Shown here: positions 1 to 11,497 of the stretch, piece after piece
How positions within the stretch are numbered: position 1 is the first letter of the stretch
How the letters are laid out: every line of letters starts with the position of its first letter
NCBI GenBank assembly: GCA_950295325.1
Contig: OX485807.1
Coordinates: 35,060,440-35,124,439 of the forward strand
DNA from: Polytrichum commune
Taxonomy: Eukaryota > Streptophyta > Polytrichopsida > Polytrichales > Polytrichaceae
Direction of reading: 5' to 3'
DNA length: 64,000 nucleotides
Translations under genes and position numbers: made by a program
The notes under the pieces: model-generated
The model's database searches: none
What the model was told of the DNA's origin: nothing
Seen by the model: only the letters and a program-made list of their open reading frames with translations

Positions 1-2
1 AC

Positions 3-434
3 GTTTTCTTCGTTGGAGACGGGGCCGTGACGTGGAATAGCAAACGACAACAAACGGTGGCTCAATCCACAATGGAGGCGGAGTACATGGCCATGAACCG
101 ATGCACGAGGGAGGCCATTTGGCTAAGGCAACTAATGGAGGATGTAGGTTGTGCACAAGAGGAGGCGACAACCATGATGTGCGACAACCAAGGTTCTATG
201 GCATTAGCTAAGAACCCAACCAACCATGATAGGTCAAAACATATAGATGTGCAACACCATTTTATTAGAGAGAAAATTGAAAACAATGTTGTAGAGCTAG
301 AATATTGTCCAACGCAATATATGGTAGCGGATATTCTTACAAAGGCTTTAGCGAGGGATAGGCATGAGATGTTAAGTGAAATAATGGGGTTGGAGTACAA
401 TGCCACCTCGCAAAGTGGGAGTATTGGAAGGTAG
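3..434 (+). CDS. Ty1/copia polyprotein, 3' end (RNase H domain), partial
   Basis: This is the C-terminal end of a copia-type Pol polyprotein. The frame is open from the window edge, so the start lies outside. Visible landmarks are the TWNSKRQQTVAQSTMEAEY block, which carries a catalytic acidic residue of copia RNase H, the CDNQGSMALAKNP block, and the KHIDVQHHFIREK and ADILTKAL blocks that typically close copia Pol. The frame ends with TAG at 432-434, directly before a TGTTAG LTR start, as expected for a 3' end. The intact frame over 144 codons suggests a fairly recent copy. Everything upstream (gag, integrase, reverse transcriptase) is outside the window. Confidence 0.93.
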   Translation, partial: VFFVGDGAVTWNSKRQQTVAQSTMEAEYMAMNRCTREAIWLRQLMEDVGCAQEEATTMMCDNQGSMALAKNPTNHDRSKHIDVQHHFIREKIENNVVELEYCPTQYMVADILTKALARDRHEMLSEIMGLEYNATSQSGSIGR

Positions 435-613
435 TGTTAGGTTGCATTGGTGACATTGTCCCATATGGGTTGTCAAGGCTGGTCCTAACCTACACATATA
501 AATAAAGGCATAAGGGGAGGAGCTAACTCACTCTCTCCATTGTATGCAACCATTGTGTATTGTGTTCTTGCTTCCTACGCTGATCTCTTTGCTTCTTCCT
601 CTCATTTCTCAAT
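435..613 (+). repeat. Truncated 3' LTR of the copia element
   Basis: The repeat starts TGTTAGG right after a purine-rich tract (AAAGTGGGAGTATTGGAAGG) and contains a TATA-like TATAAATA near 497. Around 613 it runs into antisense gypsy sequence with no CA end and no target duplication, so the LTR is cut by a rearrangement. Confidence 0.75.
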
Positions 614-2064
614 ACTCTTGGGATAGCCATTTCCTCAATAAGCTGAGTAAGGTCTTAGCAACCTTAAAACAAATCTAGAATGAAGTGGTGGTAGTAGTTG
701 GCTAGGCCAACCAATGACCTAAGCTTTTTTTGAGTCAAGGGCCAATTCTCCTCTTGGATTGCGTTGAAATTCTTTATGTTTGTCCACCAACTTCCTTTGT
801 CACCACATGCCTTGAGAACTCAATTTCTTCTTGAGCAAAGTTGCAATTCACTCTTTGGCGGTAACATTTTGAGCAACACATTGGTGAATACATCCTTGTA
901 TCTCACCAACATCCCACAAGTATGGTTTGGGGGAGGCCCATATTTCCTAGCCTCCCCATGAGTTCCTTGGAGTTGCTCCAATTGAACCACGACCATTATG
1001 TTTTTTATTTTTTATTTGGTCCATTAAGACCAAATTCAACTTGGGTCTTCCTACCATAGGAGTCCTTGTCAATTTGAACCTCAATTCTTTGCCATTATGA
1101 CACATCATAATGCACGGCAAGCACACCGGCTTGCACCTCACATCTATCATGTGAGTTTCAAAGAAGGTGGCCTTCACAATGATATGCATTTCATCTATTT
1201 CACATGGTATGAAAGTTTGACAAAAATCTAATGTCCCACATTGAAAGGTTACATGCATCGCGGCCTCCTTTGTTTCATGCGGTTCGCCCTTTCCAAACCG
1301 CACCTTGGTGGGTTTGCCCGCTCTATCAATCGGCAAGCCCCAACTCCCTTGTGAGTTTTGGGCTCAAGAAGGAATGGCTTGCCTCTTTGTCAACACATGA
1401 GACTTGGCCTCGGCTTAAGGCTACTAGCCTTGGCCACAAAGCCATCGTCCAACATTCCGTCCTCGGCAACTTGGCTTGGCTTGGTTCGCAAACCCAACTT
1501 TAAACATTCCGTCGGTGGGACAAATTGGTTTGGTGCCACAAAACCAATTTCTAATAGTTTGTCCGCGGAACAAACATGATTTGCCTTGGTAGCACAAAGC
1601 CACCTTTCACACTTTGTCCGCGGCACGAACATGAATTGCCTTGGTAGGATCAACCCACCTCCCAACATTCCGTCCGCGGCACGACTATGTTTTGCCTTGG
1701 TATAATGGGCCAAACTACTTTCGCCCATTTCTTTGGGACCAATATCGGCTAAAACCCACTTTGTGGTGATGCGCCGCCCAACTTCTTTTCGGGACCATCG
1801 GCTTCAATATTCTTCAAATCTTAAAGATTCCGGATACGTCCTCAAGAAGCTTTGGGGAGTTGAACATGGTATTCACCACCCGCTTTTGAAACCCCATTTA
1901 AAACGATGTGTTTCTTAGCCAACTAGTCAATCTTAGTTGTGCCATTCATTATGGTGGTTAAATCGCACACATAGGCCTAAAAGCCTTGAGTGCCGCATTT
2001 GCACCCATTCCAACTTCACCACATTCTAAGCAATTTGGATTGGAATTTCAATCCAATATACCAC
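614..2064 (-). pseudogene. Degraded Ty3/gypsy internal fragment (RT edge to gag), antisense
   Basis: Read on the minus strand this matches the intact element at 9727-17132, from the RNase H/RT edge back to the start of gag. Recognisable are the protease to RT linker (947-1336) and the gag segment near 2030-2060. The reverse-transcriptase core, including YIDD, is missing: the junction near 845 joins the start of RT to the PR-RT linker. The same junction occurs at about 5553 and 17522. A short tandem array of about 56-bp units lies at 1440-1690. Multiple frameshifts and stops make it non-coding. Confidence 0.8.
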
Positions 2065-2520
2065 TGTCGCGCACCTCTCCATGAGGAGTGCCCGAAACAC
2101 CATGGGCACAAGGGGGACCCCGGAGTGACACCCGGGACTTGTGGCGCCGTTGGTGAGAGGGCCCAAGTGATCCTAGTGTGGGTGAGGGCCCCGGGCGTTG
2201 GGAACGCCTCCCACCCACGAAGACTAGGAGGCACAAGGGTAAGGCCATGAGTTATGCGTGCTCATGGCGTGGTGATTCTAGAATGCTCAAGAACACCTCA
2301 ATCGGAGGTGTGAGCTAGGAGTTATGGCCATTTGAGTGGGGCGCTGTCCCGGGACAGCGCCCTCGTACAGCAGTGCCTGGGAGTGATTCCCGGGACTGCC
2401 AAGGTTCAAACAGGCATAACTTCCTCAAGACTTGCCCAAATGGGGCAAAAGAGGAGTCCATCGGCATCTACGTGAAGCGTAGATGAAGATAGAGTGGTTG
2501 GTTGTTATGATCAGACATCA
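2065..2520 (+). repeat. Gypsy-family LTR, 3'-truncated, plus orientation
   Basis: It starts TGTCGCGCACC and follows the family LTR for about 456 bp, then breaks at GACATCAT and continues as antisense internal sequence. The family palindrome (half-site GGGCGCTGTCCC followed by its complement) is visible near 2340. Confidence 0.85.
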
Positions 2521-4721
2521 TGTTAGCTCGCGGGTAGCACTTTTATGAGCACGCGCCATCACCTTGTCCCCGCCCGGACAAGCCCACAACTAAGAAGTTT
2601 CTTGGTTTTATCCAAGGCCCCTCCTAGCCATGGCCCCAATTACTCGGCTTACCCAACCTAGTTTGGCATATCTATTCCCCCTCTTCCACTAACCAAGCAC
2701 AAGTACAAGACTAGGACCTCATCTCGTACTTTTCTCTTTGCACCACTAAAGTTTGGACTTTATTCCCTCAAGCCAAAGAACAAGTTCATGTTGTGGAGCA
2801 ATTAGCTTCCAAGCTAAGTGTGCTACTAGCGTCTCTCCCCCACTAAAGGAGATTGATGTCCTCATCAATGCCTACGCTTCATTTTATTGGAATGTCTAGC
2901 CTTAGTTTCTTCAAAGTGCTTTACCAATTCCTTGGCGTTCATCATGTCTCTTGCCGCTACCCAAACGGCTTCTTTCTCATGGTATCCTCACCATTTCACC
3001 AAGTAGTCCTTTGTACATTTTCTTTCATTTTCACTTGGTCTTCCTACACTTGAGGATGCCCTCTTACCTCATGTTCCAAATGACCTCCACAAGGTCGGAA
3101 GGTGGCCTAATCACTTGCTTGTGATCGGGCCACAAGGTGTCGTCCTAAAATGACTTTCGTAATGAGACATGAAATGTCGGATGCACTTTGATGTCCGGCG
3201 GTAATTCCAACTTATACATGTCCTTGAACACTTGTTCCACAATGGAAAACGAAGCTCCAATTTTGGACATGAACTTTTGGAGCGAGGCCTTCCGGCTAAG
3301 TGAAGTTGTTCACATTCAACAACACCTTTTGGCCCACCTCATTCTCCACTTCGCGTCTTCTGGCATTTACTAGCACTCCGTAGCACCTTCGGGCTTTCTC
3401 CACCAACAACTTGGTCATCTCCAAGACTTGGTTACCATCCTTGGCCAAGTCCTCACCATCTTGGTTAAACTCTAGTGTTAAATGTGCCCCCTCGAGAGCT
3501 AGGTTAATAGGTTGGAGCGCATCCACTCCATAAGCCACCACGAAAGACCACCCCTTGTGTCGCCAAGTGCGTGGCTACATTGCAATTACACTCCGCTCGA
3601 CCCACATAGTCCGCCCAATCTCCTTGGTCCGCCCCCACCAAGTTCCTCAAGTATTGCTTCAAGTCTCCATTCACACGCTTTGTTTTCCCATCCATTTGGG
3701 AATACACGGCCGTGCTAAACCTTAGTTTCAATACAACCTCCTTAGAGAAATGCATTGAAAATGCACTTGTGAACTTTGGATCTTGATCCCACACAATCAC
3801 TCTTGGCAACCCGTGGTGCCTCAACCATCCTTTGAGAAAAGGCTATGCGGTCTCCAACGCGGTGGCGGTTTCCACAATCGGCACCATGTGTGCCCACTTG
3901 GCAAACCACTCTACCATCAACAAGATGGCATCATACCCATGTGACTCCGGCAAACTTGTGATCAAGTCCATGCACATACTATGCCATGGCGCCGACGGGA
4001 TAGGCAAAGGTTGCAAGAAACCGCCTTGCTTTTGGTAAGAGGCTCGGTTCACTTGGCACTTTGATTCAAGCCTTCACAAAGTGGGCTATATCTTCCTTTA
4101 TGCACCGCCAATGGTACCTCCATGACACCATTCTATGGCGGTTTTTTCTTTCTCCTCTAAGGCCGGCAATAGGACTATCACATTCTTCCTTCAAAACCGA
4201 TAGCCTCAACTTGCCTTGAGGCACATACACCCGACTTTGCTTACACTTGAACGATCCGTCCACCAACTTAACCTCTTCAAGCACCTTGCTCTTGCGAAGC
4301 TCACCTAAAAGCTGTTGTGCCTCGGGGTAGTTAATTTACCCCTCCCGTATCTTGCATCACAAGTTTCCTTTGCCAGCACACATTAGCCACAAGGTTTGGA
4401 TGGTTCTCATTGCTTGGAACTCTTCCGGTCTACTTCGCGCATCCAGCACCACATTTCCACGGTCCGGTTTGTGGACCAAATCCACCTTCGTAAGCGCCAA
4501 ACTATCATGTCACTGCAATGACTTGGCGCTCACTTGCGCTTGTATATGTTAAAATTCTTTTAGGACACATTGTCCATGTAGACCTTTGCTTTGTGCGACC
4601 CCAAATAATATCTCCACATCTTCAAGCAATGCACTACGGCAAAGAAGTTCTTTGTCATGAGTTGGTTGTCTTCTTCGACAACCATCGAGCCTTAAGCCCC
4701 CATATGCAAAGGCCATCCATC

Positions 4722-5345
4722 TTACATTAACAATCCATCATTGGGAAAGTTACTCGCCCCCGTATGCACCTCAAAAGGTTTGTCAAACTCCACAAACTTG
4801 AGCACGGGCGGTGAAGAGAACTTGGTCTTAAGCTCCTTAAAGACTTGGTGGCAAAGCTCGTCCCACTTTTGGGATAGCCATTTCTTGCATAAGTTGGACA
4901 AGGTCGGACAACCATCGAGATTCATGCTCTTATATCCAATGGCCATCCATTTTGCCTCAACATCCGCCAATGCTAAAGTCACTCGCCCCCGTATGCACCT
5001 CAAAAGGTTTGTCAAACTCCGCGAACTTGAGCACGGGCGGCGAAGAGAACTTCGTCTTAAGCTCCTCAATGGCTTGGTGGCACGGCTCATCCCACTCTTG
5101 GGATAGCCATTTCTTGCACAAGCCGGACAAGGTTTGACAACCATGGAGCTTAATGCTCTCATAAGCAATGGTCATCCATCTTGGATCAACATCCGCCAAT
5201 GATAAAGTCCTTCGTCTCCATGTGCACCTCAAAATGCTTATGAAAACCCGGAAACTTAACCACATCTTGTGAAGGGAACTTGCTCTTGAGCTTCTCAAGG
5301 GCTTGGTGACAAGGCTCATCCCACTCTTGGGATAGCCATTTCCTC
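4722..5345 (-). repeat. Tandem 229-bp units from the RT/RNase H junction
   Basis: About three imperfect copies of a unit encoding (antisense) [16 protein letters not shown] and DKPFEVHT. The marker CTCGCCCCCGTATGCACC begins at 4753 and 4982, giving a 229-bp period. The intact element has this segment once, so it was amplified inside a retroelement. Confidence 0.85.
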
Positions 5346-6179
5346 AATAAGTCGAGTAAGGCCCTAGCAACCTTAAAACAAATCTAGAATGAAGTGGTGG
5401 TAGTAGTTGGCTAGGCCAACCAATGGCTTTTTTTTTTTTTGAGTCAAGGTCCAATTCTCCTCTTGGACTGCCTTGAAATTCTTCATGTTTGTCCACCAAC
5501 TTCCTTTGTCACCACATGCCTCAAGAACTAAATTTTTTATTGAGCAAAATTGCAATTCACTTCTTGGCGATAACATTTTGAGCAACACATTGGTGAATAC
5601 ATCCTTGTATCTCACCAACATCCCACAAATATGGTTTGGGGGAGGCCCATCTTTCCTAGCCTCCCCATGAGTTCCTTGGAGTTGCTCAATTTGAACCACG
5701 ACCATTATGTTTACCATATTTCATTTGGTCCATTAAGACCAAATTCAACTTGGGTCCTCCTACCATAGGAGTCCTTGTCAATTTGAACCTCAATTCTTTG
5801 CCATTATGACACATCATAATGCACGGCAAGCACACCGGCTTGCACCTCACATCTATCATGTGAGTTTCAAAGAAGGCGGCCTTCACAATGACATGCATTT
5901 CATCTATTTCACATGGTGTGAAATTTTGACAAAATTCCAATGTCCCACATTGAAAGGTTACATGCATCGCGGCCTCCTTTGTCTCATGCGGTTCGCCCTT
6001 TCCAAACCGCACCTTGGTGGGCTTCACCACTCTACCAATCGGCAAACCCCAACTCCCTTGTGAGCTTTGGGATCATGAAAGAATGCCTTAACTCTTTGTC
6101 AACCATGAGACAAGCCTCCCATTCATTTGAGCCTCAAGGTACAAAATATTTGGCCTCGGCTTAAGGCTACTAGCCTTGG

Positions 6180-6510
6180 CCACAAATCCATCGTCCAACA
6201 TTTGGTCCTCGGCAACTTGGCTTGGCTTGGTCCGCAAAGCCAACTTTAAACATTTTGTCCGCGGGACAAATTGATTTGGTGCCACAAAACCAATTTCTAA
6301 TAATTTGTCCGCAAAACAAACATGTTTTGCCTTGGTAGCACAAAGCCACCTTCCCACACTCCGTCCGCGGCTCAAACATGAATTGCCTTGGTAGGACAAA
6401 CCCACCTTCCAACATTCCGTCCGCGGCACAAGTATGATTTGCTTTGGAAGCATAAAGCCACCTTTCAACATTCCGTCCGCGGCACCAACATGTTTTGCCT
6501 AAGTAAAATG
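6180..6510 (-). repeat. 56-bp tandem array inside gag
   Basis: The marker GTCCGCGG or a close variant recurs near 6306, 6362, 6418 and 6474, a 56-bp period. Related arrays occur at 1440-1690 and 18160-18310. The intact element has a single unit near 14945, so the array belongs to the degraded subfamily. Confidence 0.75.
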
Positions 6511-7164
6511 GACCAAACAATTTGCACTCATTTCTTTGGGACCTACTTTGGCTAAAGCCACTTGTGGTGATGCGCCGTCGAACTTCTCTTTGGGACCATC
6601 GGCTTCAATGCTCTTGGAAACTTGATGGTCCCCACCATGTCCTCAAGAAGCCTTGGGGACTTAAACAAGGCATCCACCACCCGCTTTTAAAACCCCACCT
6701 AAAAGGATGTATTTCTTAGAAAGTTCGTCCGTTTTAGGTGTATCCTTCATTTGTGCGTTTGAATAGCGCACATAGGCCTGAAGAGGCCCCGGGTGCCTCA
6801 TTAGCACCAAATTCATTCCAACATCAATACCTTCCAAGCATTTCGAATTGGAATTTCAATCCAACATTAATGCCCTCCAAGGTTTTGGGTGCTTTCGGTA
6901 TTCTAGGCCCCAAATGTTCTTTGGGGTTTGCGGGAGCCCTTTTCAAAGCACTCCTCCATTTTCCTTACCAAATCCACCCTCATGCCCACCATTGTCATTA
7001 GAACCAATGGTATGGTCAAATTCCATTTGCACATGATCCTTGTTCCAATTTGAGCCTCACAACCTTTTGGAAACCCCGGGCTCACCATCATAACCCGCAT
7101 TTTTGATACCCATGTTTCCCTCAAAGTGCGAGCTCAAAACTTGGAACCCTGCTCTGATACCAAG

Positions 7165-8138
7165 TGTCGCAACCCTTGCTAGCCCCCCTTGACAATCTTG
7201 CCAATTTTCAATTCTAGCAAAGGTTACGAGCGCTAACCATTCGCATTCCGCCATGCTAATGGATAGCTCCTCTTACCCCGGACCAATAGTTCATAGGAGG
7301 GAACCAACCCTCCTACTTTGCTTTCGGGACTCATCCCTTAATCGGTAACCCATTTCCCCAATGTGGACTTCCATCCATGGAAGTCCAATCTTATGTTGAT
7401 CATCGCGTTGCCGGAGCAACACTACAACAACCCGAACCATACTAGGCAACTATGGCCTCACAATAGGCCAAAGCCCATGGAGGCCTTGCCGTTCGGCCTC
7501 GGGTGGGTGAGGCCACACCACCTCACCCATATAAGCCTCTAGGACTCTACGCGGGGCCCCTACCCCACCGTCAACCAACCTCTTGTCTCTCTACCAAGAG
7601 CTGGGGCCAAGTGGACATTTTCCCTTAGCTGCTGGGCCTAGAACCCCCCCTGCAGCTTCAGACCATCATAACTTCCTTGTATGATGTCTGATTCCAGCAA
7701 CCAACCACTCTGTCTTCATCTACGCTTCACGTAGATCCCTATGGACTCCTCACTTGCCCCATTCGGGCAAGTGCTGAGGAAGTTATGCCTGTTTGAACCT
7801 TGGCAGTCCCGGGAATCACTCCCAGGCACTGCTGTACCAGGGCGCTGTCCCGGGACAGCGCCCCACTCAAATGGCCATAACTCCTAGCTCACACCTCCGA
7901 TTGAGGTGTTCTTGAGCATTCTAGAATCACCACGCCATGAGCTACGCATAGCTCATGGCCTTACCCTTGTGCCTGCTAGTCTTCGTGGATGGGAGGCGTT
8001 CCCAACGCCCGGGGACCTCATCCACACTAGGATCACTTGGGCCCTCTCACCAACGGCGCCACAAGTCCCGGGTGTCACTCCGGGGTCCCCCTTGTGCCCA
8101 TGGTGTTTCGGGCACTCCTCATGGAGAGGTGCGCGACA
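7165..8138 (-). repeat. Gypsy LTR (974 bp), 5' LTR of the antisense element
   Basis: On the plus strand it runs from TGTCGCAACCC to GGTGCGCGACA, so it has TG...CA ends within a short TGTCGC/GCGACA inverted repeat. It abuts the primer-binding site at 7148-7163. A TATA-like CCCATATAAGCC lies near 7527. No 5-bp duplication can be paired because the partner LTR is missing. Confidence 0.88.
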
Positions 8139-8869
8139 ACGGGCGTCTAAAAACACTTGCTCTCAAGCTCCTCAAAGACTTGGTGGCAAGGCTCATCCCA
8201 CTCTTGGGATAGCCATTTCTTCTACAAGTCGGATAAGGTCGGATAACCATCAAGCTTAACGCTCTCATATGTAATGGCCATCCATCTTACATTAACCATC
8301 TGCCAATGGCAAAGTCACTCGCCTCCCCCGTATGCACCTCAAAAGGTTTGTCAAGCTCCGCGAACTTGAACACGGGTGGCAAAGACAATTTTGTATTAAG
8401 CTCCCCAAAGACTTTGGGGCAAGGCTCATCCCACTCTTGAGATAGTCATTTCTTTCATAGGTCGCACAAGGTTTGACAACCTTTAAGCTTAATACTCCCA
8501 TATATGCAATGGGCATCCATCTTGGATCAACATCCGCCAATGGTAAAGTCACTCGCCCCCGTATGCACCTCAAAAGGTTTGACAAATTTCGCAAACTTGA
8601 GTACGGGCGGCGAAGAGAACTTGGTCTTAAGCTCCCCAAAGACTTGGAGACACGGCTCAACCCACTCTTGGGATAGCCATTTCTTTCACAAGTCGCATAA
8701 GGTTCGGCAACCATAGAGCTTAATGCTCCCATAAGCAATGGTCATCCATCATGAATCAACATCCGCCAATGGTAAAGTCACTCGCCCCCGTATGCACCTC
8801 AAAAGGTTTGTCAAAGTTCGCGAACTTAAGCACGGGCGGCGAAGAGAACTTGTTTTTGAGCCCCCCAAA
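8139..8869 (-). pseudogene. Antisense gypsy pol relic built of 229-bp units
   Basis: About three units of the RT/RNase H segment; the marker CTCGCCCCCGTATGCACC starts at 8552 and 8781. It continues beyond the nested LTR and element at 17255. The reading frame shifts between units because 229 is not a multiple of three, so no long product is possible. Confidence 0.8.
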
Positions 8870-9726
8870 TGTCGCAACCCTTGCTAGCCCCTCCTTGACC
8901 ATCTTGCCAATTTTCAATTCTAGCAAAGGTTACGAGTGGCTAACCCTTCGCATACCGCCATGCTAATGGTTAGCTCCTCTAACCCCGGACCAATAGTTCA
9001 TAGGAGGGAACCAACCATCCTACTTTGCTTTTGGGACTCACCCCTTAATCGGTAACCCATTTCCCCAATGTGGACTTCCATCCATGGAAGTCCAATCCTA
9101 TGTTGATCATCGCGTTGCCGGAGCAACACTACAACAACCCGAACCATACTAGGCAACTATGGCCTCACAATTGGCCAAATCCCATGGAGGCCTTGCCGTT
9201 CGGCCTCGGGTGGGTGAGGCCACACCACCTCACCCATATAAGCCTCTAGGACTCTACGCGGGGCCCCTACCCCACCGTCAACCAACCTCTTGTCTCTCTA
9301 CCAAGAGTTGGGGCCAAGTGGACATTTTCCCTTAGCCACTGGGCCTAGAAGCCCCCACAGCTTCAGACCATCATAACTTCCTTGTATGATGTCTGATGCT
9401 AACACTTGACCACTCCATCTTCATCTACGCTTCACGTAGATGCCGATGGACTCCTCACTTGCCCCATTCGGGCAAGTGGTGAGAAAGTTATGCCTGTTTG
9501 AACCTTGGCAGTCCCGGGAATCACTCCCAGGCACTGCTGTAGCAGGGCGCTGTCCCGGGACAGCGCCCCACTCAAATGGCCATAACTCCTAGCTCACACC
9601 TCCGATTGAGGTGTTCTTGAGCATTCTAGAATCACCACGCCATGAGCTACGCATAGCTTATGGCCTTACCCTTGTGCCTCCTAGTCTCCGTGGGTGGGAG
9701 GCGTTCCCAACGCCCGGGGCCCTCAC

Positions 9727-10669
9727 TGTCGCGACCCTTGCTAGTTTTTCTCCACTTAGCTCAATCGCTTTCCAACTCTAGCAAGTGTCCCGAGCGCTAA
9801 CCTGCACATCCCACGCACATGCATGGTTAGCTCCCAAAACCGCGGACCTTCAATCCCATATTTGGTCACCAAACCCTCCTACACATGCATTCGGGACTCT
9901 TTCCCCTTAGTAGGTAACCCATCGCTAAGGTGGACTTCCATCCATGGAAGTCCACTCCCTACTTGGTCATAGTGTTGCTAGGACAACACTACAACCACCC
10001 GGAGCACATTGCCAAGTATGCTCCGGGGGGGGGGTCGGTCGGCAAAGCCGCCTCACCCATATAAGCCTCTAGGACTTTTGGCGGGGCCCCTCCCCCACCG
10101 TCAACATCCCTTTTGTCTCTCTACCAAGAGTTGGGGCCAAGTAGACATTTTCCCTTAGCCGCTGGGTCTAGAAGCCTCCCTGCAGCTTCAGACCTTCATA
10201 ACTTCCACGTGCGGTCTCTGAATCTAACAACCAACCACTCTATCGTCATCTACATTTCACGTAGATCCCTATGGACACCTCACTTGCCCTATTCGGGCAA
10301 GTATTGAGGAAGTTATGCCTGTTTAAACCTTTGCAGTCCCGGGAGCCACTCCCAGGCCCCTGCTGTTCCAGGGCGCTGTCCCGGGACAGCATCCCACTCA
10401 AAGTGCCATATCTCCTAGCTCACACCTCAGATTGAGGTGTTCTTTAGCATTCTAGAATCGGGACGCCATAAGCTACTCATAGCTTATGGCTTTACCCTCA
10501 TGACTCCTAGTCTTTGTGGGTGGGAGGCGTTCTAAACGCCCGGGGCCCTCACCCACCTTAGGATCACTTGGTCCCTCTCACCAATGGCGTCACAAGTCCC
10601 GGGTGTCACTCCGGGGTCCCCCTTGTGCCCATGGTGTTGCGGGCACTCCTCATGGAGAGGTGCGCGACA
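9727..10669 (-). repeat. 3' LTR of the intact gypsy element (943 bp)
   Basis: It starts TGTCGCGACCC and ends GGTGCGCGACA on the plus strand, and matches 16189-17132 throughout except for one base in a G-run near 10025. Confidence 0.95.
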
Positions 10670-10686
10670 CTCACCCCCACCAAATG
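10670..10686 (-). promoter_or_regulatory. Polypurine tract
   Basis: On the minus strand TTTGGTGGGGGTGAG directly precedes the 3' LTR, the position of the plus-strand DNA primer. The same tract precedes the LTRs at 19547-20539 and 30453. Confidence 0.8.
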
Positions 10687-11497
10687 GAGTCGATGCCCTC
10701 ATCGACTATACTTATAGTCGGGCACACCAATTCTCAAGTTGCCATCCTCTCTTGGTGTGGCATTGTGTTTTCTTTAGGGCGCTACCCCCACAATGCATCT
10801 TCAAATTTGGCAAAGTCTCAAAGGTGTCGATCCTAGGTGGTCCGTTTAGGAAAACCCCGGACATCTTGTCCAAGGACCTAAACTACACTAGACTCACCTA
10901 CTTTGAGACTTACTTGGGTGACCCTTCCTTTGGGGCCACCCAAGTTAGGCTCCACTAGCCTAACTCTATCATTTTGACACAACTAGGTTGGACCTCAACG
11001 CTTCTACTAAGTTGCCTCGGTTGCCACTCCGAGATGGCTTTCCTTTGTTAAGCCACGTCTCGATCGCACGGGGGTGATGCCAAGTCCCGCCCGACTTGGC
11101 TCCCACTTTGCTCTTTCGAGACATGGGTTCATGACGCCCATGCGCCAACTCGCATTGGCTCGTGGGTTGCACTTTTATAAGCACGCGCCATCACCTTGCC
11201 CCCGCCCGGACAAGACCATGGCTAAGAGGTTTTTGGTTTTATCCAAGACCCCTCTAAGCCATGGTCCCCATTACTCGGCCTACCCAACCTAGTTTAGCAT
11301 ATATATTCCTCCCTCTTCCACTAACCAAGCACAAGTACAAGACTAGGACCTCATCTTATACTTTTCTCTTTGCACCACTAAAGTTGAACTTTATTGCCTT
11401 AAGCGAAAATGAACAAGTACATAATGTGGGGGACATTGCCTCCAAGTTAAGGGTGCTACTAACATCTCTCCCCCACTAAAGGAGATTGATGTCCTCA

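Larger units (their letters stand above)
2521..7164 (-). pseudogene. Degraded antisense gypsy element, internal region
   Basis: In antisense order this holds the 3' untranslated region (2521-2850), chromodomain (about 2850-3150), integrase core (3500-4050, including the [11 protein letters not shown] block), integrase zinc region (4066-4320), RNase H (4350-4720), three amplified 229-bp RT/RNase H units, RT edge, PR-RT linker and gag. A primer-binding site complementary to initiator tRNA-Met (TGGTATCAGAGCAGGG on the minus strand) ends at 7163, two bases from the LTR. Stops and frameshifts break every domain, and the RT core is deleted. Its 5' LTR follows at 7165; the expected 3' LTR is replaced by the oppositely oriented LTR at 2065. 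Confidence 0.83.

Noticed and set aside
2016-2250. Recurrent 66-97-codon frames (RAPLHEECPKHHGHKGDPG and related) seen at many places
   Set aside because: They all lie in the 5' part of the gypsy LTR and are open on both strands through base composition; no protein role is supported.
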